Of a DNA stretch of 64,000 nucleotides, positions 35,643 to 46,542 are shown in pieces. This DNA is from Paramecium octaurelia. Taxonomy: Eukaryota; Ciliophora; Oligohymenophorea; Peniculida; Parameciidae. Location of the stretch: assembly GCA_905182995.1 (NCBI GenBank), contig CAJJDP010000123.1, forward strand, positions 124,001 to 188,000. The letters run 5' to 3'. The position numbers were made by a program, and so were the translations under genes. The notes below the pieces were generated by a model. That model was given only the letters and a program-made list of their open reading frames with translations, made no database searches and was not told where the DNA came from. Each line of letters opens with the position of its first letter. Positions within the stretch are counted from its first letter, which is position 1.

Positions 35643-37221
35643 ATGAGTAATCGAAATAAGAGTTTGACAGAGAGGAAAAACTCTAAAAGTAAATGTAAGA
35701 CTGCGATCTCTTAAAGAAAAAACTCTGATAGCGAAGATTATAATTTCTATTAAGAATTCTAGTTATTCTATCCCTAAGCTCAGGGGATTAAGTTTACGAA
35801 ATTTGAATATATGAAAGAGTTCTTTAATTTGGGCATCTCTGAATTTCCCTCAGATTAAGAGATCCAAAGAATTTAACAAGAGATTCTAACTACCAGTGGG
35901 TGGAATTCAAACCTTAAGAAAAATTGGACGCTCAATGAAAAGAAGGTGCTTATTTGGCTTATTGGGAAATTGAGCATTTTGCGAAATGAAGACATTAGAG
36001 ATCTATCAGCTGAATTGTTTGAGGAGATTTCAAGGATGATTTGTAGGAGAGATAAAGATTAATGCAAGCAGAAGTGGTCTCAAATGCAAAAAATCGCATT
36101 GCAATAACAACCTTTCAAACCAGATGAAGATAAAAAATTATATGAGATCATTCTACAATATTAATCAGTTGATATGGGATAGAAGTGGAGTTAAATAGCG
36201 CAGGAATTGAACCAGCATACAAACATATACAGATCCAGTAAATAATGCAGAGAGAGATGGCTTAATCATCTGAATCCAAAGATTTCAAAGTAATTTAAAA
36301 ATATTCATTTCTCTTTTAGACAACCTTGGACAGATGAGGAAGACATTTTATTACTGAATCATGTGAAAGATTAGGGAAGAAGATGGGCAGAGATTTCAAA
36401 GATTATGGATGGAAAGAGAAGTGAAAATAATCTAAAAAATCGATTTAATAGTTTAATTAAAAGAGAAAAGGACTTGCCAGTGATGTAAGTTCTTTTATTA
36501 AACTTCTTATAGTCACACTTAAGATGGATCAGCTACTCATTTGGATGATTTATTGTCAGGTTGCACTGGACCTGAAATAACTGACCTACAAAGATAAGCT
36601 ATTGATGTCTTGCTGTCGAAATTGAAATGGAGGAGTGCAGAGGGCTAGAATAAGAATACAAGGAAAAAATCCATAGAACTCAATGAAAATGTAGATGATT
36701 AAGTAAAGCGACAATTTTAATAGCGAGCTTAGATCACAACCCCATACACTGTAGGAAATATAGAATCGGAATCTAATATCATGGAACTAACTCCTTGTTT
36801 AGTTAATGTGAGTAAAAACATTATTTACTTCTGCACACAAGATACATTGATTTAGTATTTGGGTTATCATTAATAGTAACAGCAATAATTCAAAGATCAA
36901 TTCGATAAAATTAAGAGTGAATTATGCGCCTTTGATCTGGGCTTTCAAAATTTCAAGTCCACTCTCAGCATGATTGAAGAGATTGAAGAGCCTCTCAAAA
37001 GTTTATCATACTTGTAACCTAATGATTTGGACGGATTCTTAAATTTAGAAACACCAGAAACGGTATCCAAACCATTATATGTGAATTCCCTTGACATGAT
37101 CACCAATTCGGCTATCAAATATCTGTAGCGTTGGAAAACTGAGTGTTAATTCAATGATCGGCGCAGATCAAGTATAGCAATACCGAGATCACTTCCGAAT
37201 TTGATATAAATTTAATAATGA
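35643..37221 (+). CDS. Myb-like DNA-binding protein
   Basis: About 507-516 residues from ATG 35643 (MSNRNKSLTERKNSKSK). An early SANT/Myb-like region (NWTLNEKKVLIWLIG) is followed by two clearer repeats: KWSQIAQELNQH with SKQCRERWLNHLNP, and PWTDEEDILLLNHVKDQGRR, WAEISKIMDGKRSENNLKNR. This R2R3-type layout binds DNA as a transcription or chromatin factor. The C-terminal half is disordered and Q-rich. One 28-nt intron lies near 36485-36512; a 30-nt one near 36290 is optional because the frame stays open. The TGA (37219-37221) overlaps the next ATG. Confidence 0.85.
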
Positions 37222-38670
37222 AAAAGAGTCTTATATTATTATTCATAATAATACCTTTTATTTTATTCAAATGGGATCATTGTATGCAAACATACCATAC
37301 AATAAAAAGCCTTATAAACCATTAGGACAAATTATCAGATCAATTATCATTTTATGATTAGTTCCTCCTCATGACTATTCAAAGCATTTAGTTAAATTGG
37401 ATAAATACAATTACCAATATTGATAATTGGTTTGAAAATATTTGGTCTACTTCTCAAACTAAGATAACGTAAAAAAATCTCCCATCGGCATAAAATTTTG
37501 CTTCTTAATTTGGAGGTGCAATCATTTTAACTAAAAGCAGTGCATTAAAATAAGTTGATAATGTATTGGTGGACTCAGTTGAAGTGTATAATGTTAATAA
37601 TAAAATAGGTATATGATTACAGAATGTAATTAAAAAAATGTGTTTTTTGTTGTATGTTTAAAAGAAGAGATTTCTTTAGAAGCAATAACATTTATAAATA
37701 AGGAGTTGTATTCCTCATCTATTAAAAACTTTTAAGTAATTAATTGAGATATCTTATTTATTAGGTTTATGGAAGTGTTGTTTATCCGACCAAGGAATGG
37801 GAACTTTTAGGTAATTTTTTTGCGGAAGACACAAATGAATGGTAGATTTTCAATTTGGATCAACGATTCTTGAGATATTTAAAAATACTAATTGTTGATT
37901 TTCATAACGCAGAATTCCATTGTACTTTAACTCAAATTAGGTTAATTTTTATTATTATTAAAATTAGAGTCTTCGGAAAAACTGTTATTGGAGATTTGAT
38001 TGATTCGCATAAGAGAGATAAGGTTATTAAACCAGAAACTAAAACTATAAATTTAACTTAAGAGTAATAAGAAATTAAATTAAATGAGGTTTCAGAAGAA
38101 GAAGATCGATCAAAAAATGATACATGCTCTGTTGTTGATTATTTTTATAGCAACCAACTTTCAAAAAGAATTGAAAATTAATACATTAATGTCCTACCAT
38201 ATGAAACGAGACAATCCCTATTTAAAGTGACTGCTCAGAATATCCTAATATTATCTCATAATGTAGAATTATTTAAAAATGAAATCAATTAAATAAAACA
38301 CTAAGACATATAGTATTAAAATGAATAGGATCAAATTAAGGTATTTCAATAATAATTGATCACATCAATATAAGAATAAAAATTAATAAATGAAAAATTA
38401 GAGAATGAGTTGTATTTTATCAATCTAAAATTGATAACCATGTTCATTATACTAATAGGAATAACTTTAATTTTGTTGTTTATCAGTTTTTGCAATCAAA
38501 ATAAATAATCAACAATTGAACAATAAAGAGTATCTTTTAAAGCTTAAAGTACAATCATTAAATCTTAGCCTGAGTTGATTACTTCTAAACTCATTGAAAA
38601 TAATGCTAACAGCAGTAATACTACCAAATAAATAAAAAGCTCAAATGGGAAATTAAAAAAATCACATTGA
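37218..38670 (+). CDS. SUN-domain membrane protein
   Basis: 457 residues after three introns (23, 29 and 27 nt). ATG 37218 opens a signal anchor (MKKSLILLFIIIPFILFKW). The SUN domain follows: FASQFGGAIILTKSSALKQV, VYMITECNQKNVFFVVCLKE, EISLEAITFINKELYSSSIK, NFQVYGSVVYPTKEWELLGN, FRYLKI-like RFLRYLKILIVDFHNAEFHC and QIRVFGKT. A coiled region and a second membrane helix (TMFIILIGITLILLFISFC) precede the end at TGA 38668-38670. The domain near the N-terminus with a distal helix resembles the mid-SUN/SLP1 (osteopotentia) ER class more than the nuclear-envelope class. This is the intact copy; see the partial copy at 39003. Confidence 0.85.
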
Positions 38671-39001
38671 TTTTTCATTAATATATGTATATAAATATAT
38701 ATAGATGTATCAACCTATTTTGATGTTCAAAAATAATATATAAAATGCAGTGTAGATGCCAAATCTTGCAGCAATTCCATACACCAAAACGGATGAAAAT
38801 TTAAGTAACTAGATATAAATTATACTCGTTTACCTTTCTTGCATAAACCATAACCATGTGCCAAATCACTGATAGCACTCCCAATAAAATGCAATACTAC
38901 CATTCTACTATAGTGCTAGTTATCATCATAACAAGAAGTGCAAAGTGTAAGCCTACGAATAATGCGGCAACCCATCCAGATGGAAGAGTTTTAATCATAA
39001 A
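37653..39001. repeat. first copy of an exact 1,349-bp direct duplication
   Basis: Sequence from 37653 to 39001 recurs at 39003-40351 with a fixed offset of 1,350 and no difference that I could see. Only an N at 39002 separates the copies. Confidence 0.95.
38710..39001 (-). pseudogene. truncated copy of the polytopic membrane protein gene (assembly artefact)
   Basis: The 3' end of the gene annotated at 40060-40898, with its stop at 38712-38710, cut off at the N. It exists only because of the duplicated block and should not be counted as a gene. Confidence 0.85.
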
Positions 39002-39002
39002 N
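39002..39002. other. single-N gap at a contig junction
   Basis: One N sits exactly between the two copies of the 1,349-bp block, as expected when overlapping contig ends are joined without merging. Confidence 0.95.
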
Positions 39003-40020
39003 TATGTTTAAAAGAAGAGATTTCTTTAGAAGCAATAACATTTATAAATAAGGAGTTGTATTCCTCATCTATTAAAAACTTTTAAGTAATTAATTGAGAT
39101 ATCTTATTTATTAGGTTTATGGAAGTGTTGTTTATCCGACCAAGGAATGGGAACTTTTAGGTAATTTTTTTGCGGAAGACACAAATGAATGGTAGATTTT
39201 CAATTTGGATCAACGATTCTTGAGATATTTAAAAATACTAATTGTTGATTTTCATAACGCAGAATTCCATTGTACTTTAACTCAAATTAGGTTAATTTTT
39301 ATTATTATTAAAATTAGAGTCTTCGGAAAAACTGTTATTGGAGATTTGATTGATTCGCATAAGAGAGATAAGGTTATTAAACCAGAAACTAAAACTATAA
39401 ATTTAACTTAAGAGTAATAAGAAATTAAATTAAATGAGGTTTCAGAAGAAGAAGATCGATCAAAAAATGATACATGCTCTGTTGTTGATTATTTTTATAG
39501 CAACCAACTTTCAAAAAGAATTGAAAATTAATACATTAATGTCCTACCATATGAAACGAGACAATCCCTATTTAAAGTGACTGCTCAGAATATCCTAATA
39601 TTATCTCATAATGTAGAATTATTTAAAAATGAAATCAATTAAATAAAACACTAAGACATATAGTATTAAAATGAATAGGATCAAATTAAGGTATTTCAAT
39701 AATAATTGATCACATCAATATAAGAATAAAAATTAATAAATGAAAAATTAGAGAATGAGTTGTATTTTATCAATCTAAAATTGATAACCATGTTCATTAT
39801 ACTAATAGGAATAACTTTAATTTTGTTGTTTATCAGTTTTTGCAATCAAAATAAATAATCAACAATTGAACAATAAAGAGTATCTTTTAAAGCTTAAAGT
39901 ACAATCATTAAATCTTAGCCTGAGTTGATTACTTCTAAACTCATTGAAAATAATGCTAACAGCAGTAATACTACCAAATAAATAAAAAGCTCAAATGGGA
40001 AATTAAAAAAATCACATTGA
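39003..40020 (+). pseudogene. 5'-truncated copy of the SUN-domain gene (assembly artefact)
   Basis: Lacks the start codon, signal anchor and first part of the SUN domain; the remainder, including the stop at 40018-40020, matches 37653-38670 exactly. Confidence 0.85.
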
Positions 40021-40351
40021 TTTTTCATTAATATATGTATATAAATATATATAGATGTATCAACCTATTTTGATGTTCAAAAATAATATATAAAATGCAG
40101 TGTAGATGCCAAATCTTGCAGCAATTCCATACACCAAAACGGATGAAAATTTAAGTAACTAGATATAAATTATACTCGTTTACCTTTCTTGCATAAACCA
40201 TAACCATGTGCCAAATCACTGATAGCACTCCCAATAAAATGCAATACTACCATTCTACTATAGTGCTAGTTATCATCATAACAAGAAGTGCAAAGTGTAA
40301 GCCTACGAATAATGCGGCAACCCATCCAGATGGAAGAGTTTTAATCATAAA
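39003..40351. repeat. second copy of the 1,349-bp direct duplication
   Basis: Identical to 37653-39001. After 40351 the sequence continues with material not seen in the first copy. Confidence 0.95.
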
Positions 40352-40898
40352 ATCTAAAAGTTTTTATCGATTCATATACTTCTCCAAAAATACTCTTCCA
40401 ATATTCCCAAACCGATAACAAATAGTGCCATAAATAGCACCATATATGAAGTGTTTGATTCATCAAAGTATGATTTGTAAAGCTTCGTGTTTTATGCAGA
40501 GAGAAACAGGATTGTCAGAGTGAAAAAGGAAATGAATGTGATTATGGTAGATAAAATCAAGAGTTAGGTATTCTCCTTTTTGAAGATGAATTCACCCTCA
40601 TTATTTTATTTATTATACCTGCCATGTAAAATTCCAAGACCCTCTTTCCTTGTGCCATAAAAAAAATGTAGAAGTAGACCACCAGAATTATTAGCATCAT
40701 GTAGGTTAACAAACATAAGAGTGCTGAGGTGGTTATAGATAGGGCTAGTCATTATGAAATTTTCAAACTTATCCAAGGAACGACCATCATTGCCAGCATT
40801 GCCAATTCTAGATAAACTTGTTGACAAACTGAAAGTCCCAAGGGAGGCACATCATCCACGGGGTTTGTGACTGTTGCTAAATCATAACTAAGGTTCAT
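40060..40898 (-). CDS. polytopic membrane protein, 247 aa
   Basis: ATG 40898 (MNLSYDLATVTNPVDDVPPL) to TGA 40062-40060. Introns of 24, 20, 26 and 25 nt are required; removing them leaves 744 coding nt and a run of hydrophobic helices: VYLELAMLAMMVVPWI, LLCLLTYMMLIILVVYFYIF, ILSTIITFISFFTLTILFLS, YMVLFMALFVIGLGIL, WVAALFVGLHFALLVMMIT, CILLGVLSVIWHMVMVY. About seven membrane spans. No family recognised. The reading through the first intron is favoured because the other frame breaks the helices. Convergent with the SUN gene, with 39 bp between stops once the duplication is collapsed. Confidence 0.7.
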
Positions 40899-41052
40899 TC
40901 TTTAACTGTAAAATATAATTTATATTAATGATTTTATTTGATCACATAATAACCATGATGCTATTGTTACTTCGTATTAATTAAGTTTTAAGCAATGTAG
41001 TTAAAAACGAAATCCATTAAATATTTTCTAATACAATTGTAAAACAAAAAAA

Positions 41053-41354
41053 ATGTCTCTTCATTCCTCATTCGGCTATGATAGTCTTCGCTCAGTCATT
41101 TTTGCCAAAGCCATTAAAAAGTGTGAATGTACTATTCAACGTTAATATTATAGAAATTTAAAATGAGTATTATTCATCAGAAAGTTGTTCAGATATTAAG
41201 AGTAGCATCTCTTCAGATTCAGAAAAGCACATCTTTGACAGGTACTCTAACAATTTATATTATTTCTAGAGAATTTGCTTCAGAATCAGCTGAATCAAAA
41301 ATTGTCTTCAATAATCAACAATCTCCTCTCTCTTAGTTTAATACTCAACAATGA
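41053..41354 (+). CDS. Ser-rich hypothetical protein, 82 aa (possible longer form)
   Basis: ATG 41053 (MSLHSSFGYDSLRSVIFAK), introns 41129-41153 (25 nt) and 41242-41269 (28 nt), TGA 41352-41354. The middle is Ser/Asp/Glu-rich (YYSSESCSDIKSSISSDSE), suggesting phosphorylation. After the TGA the same frame stays open and coding-like for ~70 codons (QLYKNTQSFITTPKLFNYGY), so either the stop is skipped, an unseen intron spans it, or the gene ends here by design. No family recognised. Confidence 0.55.
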
Positions 41355-42303
41355 ATATAAATAAATAAACAATTATACAAAAATACATAATCCTTCATTA
41401 CAACTCCTAAGCTCTTCAACTATGGATACAAACAATCTTAGAATCATATTGTTTTCTCTTTTAACAAAAACAGTTATAAAATGACTACAACGATGATTGC
41501 ATCTAGAATAATCTCACAGAATTCAATGTAGAATGAAAAATAAAAAATCAATAATATCTCTATTCATATTTAATTAAATTAAGACCTTTTAATAAGATAA
41601 ATTCTTAATAAATATTATTATATAAATTGCTAAACATTAAGCTATATTCTTATTTATAAAAAGAATTCTTTCACAACAATCACTTTTTGTAATTTTTACT
41701 TAAATTTTAAATATCTACAGATAAAATATACCTGTTTAATCTCTCTTTGTTATTCCATTATTTAAATCTTCTGATTGTTATTTCTGAGAAATCTTTCTTC
41801 AACTTCGATTGAAGAAATTGTTAAATTCTATTATAATTATATTGGAATATCTTCTTATATATAACTAAAAATCTGATACTATGATGCATTATAAAGTAAT
41901 AGAAAATCAAAAATAAGGTTTTTTGAAGCTTTTACGAAAAATAACATTAAAGCTATCAAGAAGGATCTGATAAGTGAAGCAAATGCTGTTTTATGATCGT
42001 ATTTCTCATGCATCAGGACTAAGAAGATATATAAAAAATAAAAGGATTGCACTATTTAACTATCAGAACAACAATATTAAAGTAAAAATATCTTATTTTA
42101 AAATATAATTAAATGAATAATCTATCTGGTGAGTTTTGTAATTAGATCTTGGCATATGAAGCTTAATTTTAATCAATGATACCATTAGAAATCTTAATAA
42201 AAAATTGAACTTAATTTCTCTTAATCATTAATATGATTTAATAAATGAAAGGATAAGGAAAAAACTTACTAATAAATATAATATTTATATATTAAAAACT
42301 CTT
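41355..42303. other. region after the Ser-rich gene
   Basis: The first ~200 bp hold the coding-like continuation described for the Ser-rich gene. The rest is AT-rich with no supported gene or RNA. Confidence 0.35.
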
Positions 42304-43886
42304 TCAATTACCATAGATGTTAACTTGTTTATCAAAACTACAACTGTATATATATTTATTAAATTCGGCAAATCTAAAATAGAATATAAAATTACTTTAT
42401 TGCAGTTACAACATCTCTATGACTTTCGAATTTGAAGAATTCTTATTACTTTTTGATGTCAAACAAGTGTATATTTTTATTTTCACCTACAGCCAAGTAA
42501 GCCCCTGATGTGTCATAGGAAATACTGCCTAAAGGATATATAAAATTATTTATTACTTATGTTTTATGATTGAAACAATTTTTAGAATTAACCCGGATTC
42601 CTTAAGTCCCATTACAACACTTCAGTTGATGATACAGATGCCAAATTAACTCCATTCTCAGAGAAAGCAACCTGACTTATAGATCCCTAATATTATTGGT
42701 TTTTAGTTACTTCTTATCCTTCAAATTAAGCAACCAATTAGCCAGATGTAATCTTCCAAATTTTAATCTAAGAATTTTCTTATCCAATTGCCAATAGCAA
42801 CCCATCTGGATGTATAGCAACTGATGTAAATTAGCATTATCCTTCAAAATCAGTTACTTTACTAATTTATAAGCCAGATCTTAGATCATAAAACAACAAA
42901 AGACCTCCAGAGGTAACAATAATAGCAATATAGCCAAGAGGATGAATAGCTAATCCAGTGATATTCTGTCCTACTTTTACTGTTTAAGTTACGGCTCCTA
43001 CATTAGTTTCAGTGTTAAATTAATAAATGACCAAATCTCCATCTGAAGTTGATGAAACAAATCTTAAATGTTCATCAGTTGTAATAAATTTGATTGTATT
43101 TATTCGCTGATTACTTTATTGATTCTAATACAATAATGTTTCAGAACGATACAGTGAAACTAAACCTGCTTATCCTCCTACTATCACATAATTTGCTTAT
43201 ATATCTAATGAAGTACCACCTTAAGTTTAATTGTTTTATTACTTGATCTCGTAATTTGATAAAATCTAAAATATTGAATAAGAGTACTTAAGGATTAGGA
43301 AATTATTCAAAATATGATTATTGCTTTCTTAACAATTTTCTTTGGCTTGTTAATTTCAATGCAGTTTATTCTATATCAGTCACATAATTTGCTGATAATT
43401 TTTCAGGAACATTATTAGTTTCTACTTCTACTTTATGATTTAATTTATTTTGTAATTGCGCTAATTCTATTCTTGCTTGATCTCTCTCTTTTATTAGCTT
43501 TGCTATCACACGACATGCAGCATCATGTTAATATAGAGCATGTGTTAATTCATGTCTTACTTATTCTAAATGCTATTTCAATTAAAATTGTTCCAACAAT
43601 AAAGCATCCCATTCGTTTTGTAATAGGGAAAGCAATGAGGGTATTGAGGTAGCAGTCACTGGTCTGGGTTTTTACACTTTGGCTACTTTCACCTTAATGT
43701 TAAAAAATATCATAATACCTCTATCAGATCATCAAAATTCAAAGGTCTTCCTGTTATTGGACATGTGCCTGTGCTTTCAATATGTTTTTCAATCAATCTT
43801 TTTTCGTAGATGTGTCCACTCACTTTGGATATTACTGGAGTTTCGATTAATTCACCAGATAATGCACAAGTTTACCAGGATTACAT
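42304..43886 (-). CDS. PRP19: pre-mRNA-processing factor 19 (U-box E3 ligase)
   Basis: Core of the Prp19/NineTeen complex that activates the spliceosome. From ATG 43886 the N-terminal U-box reads CALSGELIETPVISKVSGHI, YEKRLIEKHIESTGTCPITG, RPLNFDDLIEV. A tetramerisation-type segment follows (SIPSLLSLLQNEWDALLLEQ, LRHEL-like VRHELTHALYQHDAACRVIA), then a coiled region and WD repeats (GSISYDTSGAYLAVGENKNI, HRDVVTAIKFAEFNKYIYSC). Ends SFDKQVNIYGN, TGA 42306-42304. Several introns, including one after DDLIEV with an AAG acceptor. Full-length for the family. Confidence 0.92.
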
Positions 43887-43936
43887 ATGTTAATGATATG
43901 AATATATTTGAATATTTAATAAACTTATGTTAATCA

Positions 43937-44317
43937 TCATTATTTTGTAATTTCTGTCTTAAGATTGTCAAATGAATCCACAGGTACATATTATGCAAGT
44001 GTGTAATACTTTCCTTTACCATCATCCTCTTCCTTCTTCTTTCTTTGCAATCTAACCCTAATTCTTCTTGGTAAATTACGAATTCCTCTTGCCCAAATTG
44101 CCTCATTTAATTATGGATCAACTCTCACATCATCAGTTAACATATTTTTTTAAGCTAAACAATCCCTTCACTTTTTACCAAATCTAACAATGTGACTCAC
44201 TGCTCTAGGTGCCTTTCTTTTGAAAGTCTCCTTGTGAACAGCTTTATGAAGATTTATTGTATAGTCTCTGCTCACTTCGCCCAAAGGATTAGGCTTTCCC
44301 TTCTCTTTCTTTCCCAT
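43937..44317 (-). CDS. RPL31: 60S ribosomal protein eL31
   Basis: 118 residues after a 24-nt intron at 44155-44178. ATG 44317 begins [20 protein letters not shown], then [71 protein letters not shown]. Every conserved eL31 block is present in order, and the intron restores the expected RFAxK...DVRVD junction. Ends at TGA 43939-43937, 50 bp from the Prp19 start. Confidence 0.97.
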
Positions 44318-44361
44318 TAATTAAAATCTTTAAAAATTAATTTTAAAAAAGTAAGTAATCA

Positions 44362-44903
44362 TCATATATATTTACTATTCTAGATAATTGATCTGCCAAG
44401 TTATCTTGAAATTTGATTAACTAACATTACTGAACTACTTCTGGATTTTGTATTTTTGTTTTCACTCACTAATGAGTTCACCTTTTCATTGTAAAAAATA
44501 CTTATTTTAAAATCGATTGCAGATAAATATTCTTTCTTCTTAGAACACAATTTACTGAAGTACTTGGAGATACTCTTTAAGAAATTGCAGGTTGCCCTTA
44601 AAGTATTTGGGACTTTAAGTCTTGTTATTCTAACATTATCAGTTAAATTGGATAAAGCTATTTTTTATTTTATATCCTTCTCCTCATATTTAGCGATTCT
44701 GAATCACTCTAGTTAACACTCGACTTCCTCTCTCTTATTAACTCAGTCTTATTGGTCAATTTAGCTCTATAACTCGATTTCTTATCGAGCGTCTAGAACT
44801 TCAGTTTAGAAACCAGTTAACCTTAGGTTGGTTTGAGAGCATCTTCAAAATCCAATGATGCATTATTTTCCCATCCTTGGACAACGTCTTAAATTTTTAA
44901 CAT
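44362..44903 (-). CDS. hypothetical basic helical protein, 171 aa
   Basis: ATG 44903 (MLKIQDVVQGWENNASLDFE) to TGA 44364-44362. A 26-nt intron with a GTC donor and CAG acceptor near 44690-44715 is needed to keep the frame (516 coding nt). Charged helical stretches (KTELIRERK|IAKYEEKDIKQ; FLKSISKYFSKLCSKKKEYL) suggest a small coiled or helical-bundle protein. No family recognised. The donor is unusual, so the exon join is tentative. Confidence 0.5.
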
Positions 44904-44987
44904 TAAAAATATTATGCACATTATTTAATAAATATTAGTGAAATCATTAAGATTGTCTTTTTTAAAAATTTCACTGCTCCCAAGCTA

Positions 44988-45143
44988 ATGAAAAATGATT
45001 ATTCTGTATAAAAAATAGAAGTATAATCTCAATACGATAACTTAGATTGTTTCAAGGGGGAGGAAGGAATTGTGTATCTTGATTTGAAGATATAGGAATT
45101 TCGTATATTTAAAGCTTGCAAAGTGGATTATATGCTTATTTGA
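44988..45143 (+). CDS. possible small or multi-exon gene
   Basis: ATG 44988 (MKNDYSVQKIEVQSQYDNLD) continues CFKGEEGIVYLDLKIQEFRI up to TGA 45141-45143. Composition looks coding. It may continue: a 25-nt GTG...CAG intron could remove the TGA and extend the frame to about 45210. The 5' side is also open for ~15 codons without ATG. Divergent from the gene at 44362-44903. No family recognised. Confidence 0.35.
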
Positions 45144-45705
45144 ACAGAAGATCATTAAATATTTTCAAATATCATTCTTTTTTACTGCCTATGAAACAAT
45201 TTATAGGTCTAGGTAATTTTTTTTTTAATTTAATATAAATTATCATTATCTCCAAATATTGAGGAATATTTAATCCATTTATTGATATTATGTTAAACTT
45301 ATTGAAATGGTATTGATTCTAAATGAGAATATCAATTCACTTTTCTTAATTTTCATTATATTCACTCAATACATAATTTAATTTATCACCCAAAAAGCAG
45401 AAAAACTATATTTATTCTTAAACCCACTCTTATTTATGAAAAGTTATTAGGTTATGTATAAGTTGTTAAAGAGAATCATCTATTTAAATCTAAACTTTTT
45501 ATCAATACTAAATTAGATTAGTTTTCATAATATGATATGAAGACTTGAGATTAAGGAAGTTGAAATTAATTGCAAAGAGATAAAAATGTTAAACAAATAA
45601 TGAATAGGTTTATCCTTTTAGTCATTTCCATGCTTGGATTGATCATATTGTAGAAAATAGGAGAGTTTCTTTGAATGTATTTTATATAAAAAAAGATATT
45701 AATTT
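45144..45705. other. gap with unexplained open stretch
   Basis: About 560 bp. The stretch 45550-45665 is open on the plus strand (for example YPFSHFHAWIDHIVENRRVS) and looks coding, but I could not link it to a start or to the gene beginning at 45706. Confidence 0.3.
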
Positions 45706-46483
45706 ATGGTTTACAAAATCAGAAATAAGTCATTCTTCTGGACTAGAGCTGGATGGAAAAATAATTGGCATCCTAAGAATTTTAATGCCCCTAGACCATC
45801 AAGCTCTGAATTCACCATCGGTATTAGATGTCGTTATGATCATAATTCATTTTTGAGAGGCATTGAAATAAATTTAATTTATTAGCTTACCATTCATACA
45901 GAAAGATCTCTAGACACTGTAAGTAGTACTTCTTTGGCAACAAAGAATTGGAGGAATTATTTTAGATGGGTTTGAGAACATTTTTCATAGTGCCACACAT
46001 TGCTGAATGTCAAGTCACTCAAATCAAGCATGGTGGTGAAAGAAGAATGGTTGATTAAATTGATAGAGATTTTGAATTGGTATCTTACAATTCTCATCCA
46101 TATTAATTGTTTACCTACTCTGTTTGGAATTAATATTTAGCCAATCAACAAGAAGCTTATGAATAGAGAAAGAATGGTGGCTAGGCTATTGAAGATCAAG
46201 TGATCGATCATATTAGGTATGTATTTTGAGTACTATTCCTAAGCGAATTGGTGAAGGATGAAAAAGCTAAATTGGGAGCTGGAAAACAATTGAGCATTGA
46301 GAGAACAGCAGAGATTGTTATGAATGTGATGAGACAATTGAGAGCAGCCTAATAGAGACCCAATCTTAATAATAGGTAAAGGTTTAGTACTTATAGGGAA
46401 GACGTGCTGACGGAGAATTTGATGATTTCCTTGAGTAAAGAAGACCATTCACAGCTCCAAATAACTAATCAGCTACTCATTGA
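45706..46483 (+). CDS. hypothetical protein, 232 aa, with a possible GC-AG intron
   Basis: ATG 45706 (MVYKIRNKSFFWTRAGWKNN) to TGA 46481-46483. Three introns give an uninterrupted 699-nt frame: 45860-45885 (26 nt, starts GC, ends TAG), 46217-46243 (27 nt, ends AAG) and 46376-46401 (26 nt, ends AAG, passing over an internal TAG). Recognisable segments include YRKISRHCKQYFFGNKELEE, FIVPHIAECQVTQIKHGGER and ELVKDEKAKLGAGKQLSIER. It is basic, soluble, with no signal peptide. No family assigned. Extra 5' exons are possible. Confidence 0.6.
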
Positions 46484-46542
46484 GCTGATTATATTAAAAA
46501 CAATATATAACAACTTATTAATTATATTATTTATGTATTATT

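Noticed and set aside
37855-39411. Two identical 68-residue ORFs as recent tandem paralogues
   Set aside because: Both belong to an exact 1,349-bp block repeated around a single N, so the second is best explained as an assembly duplicate.
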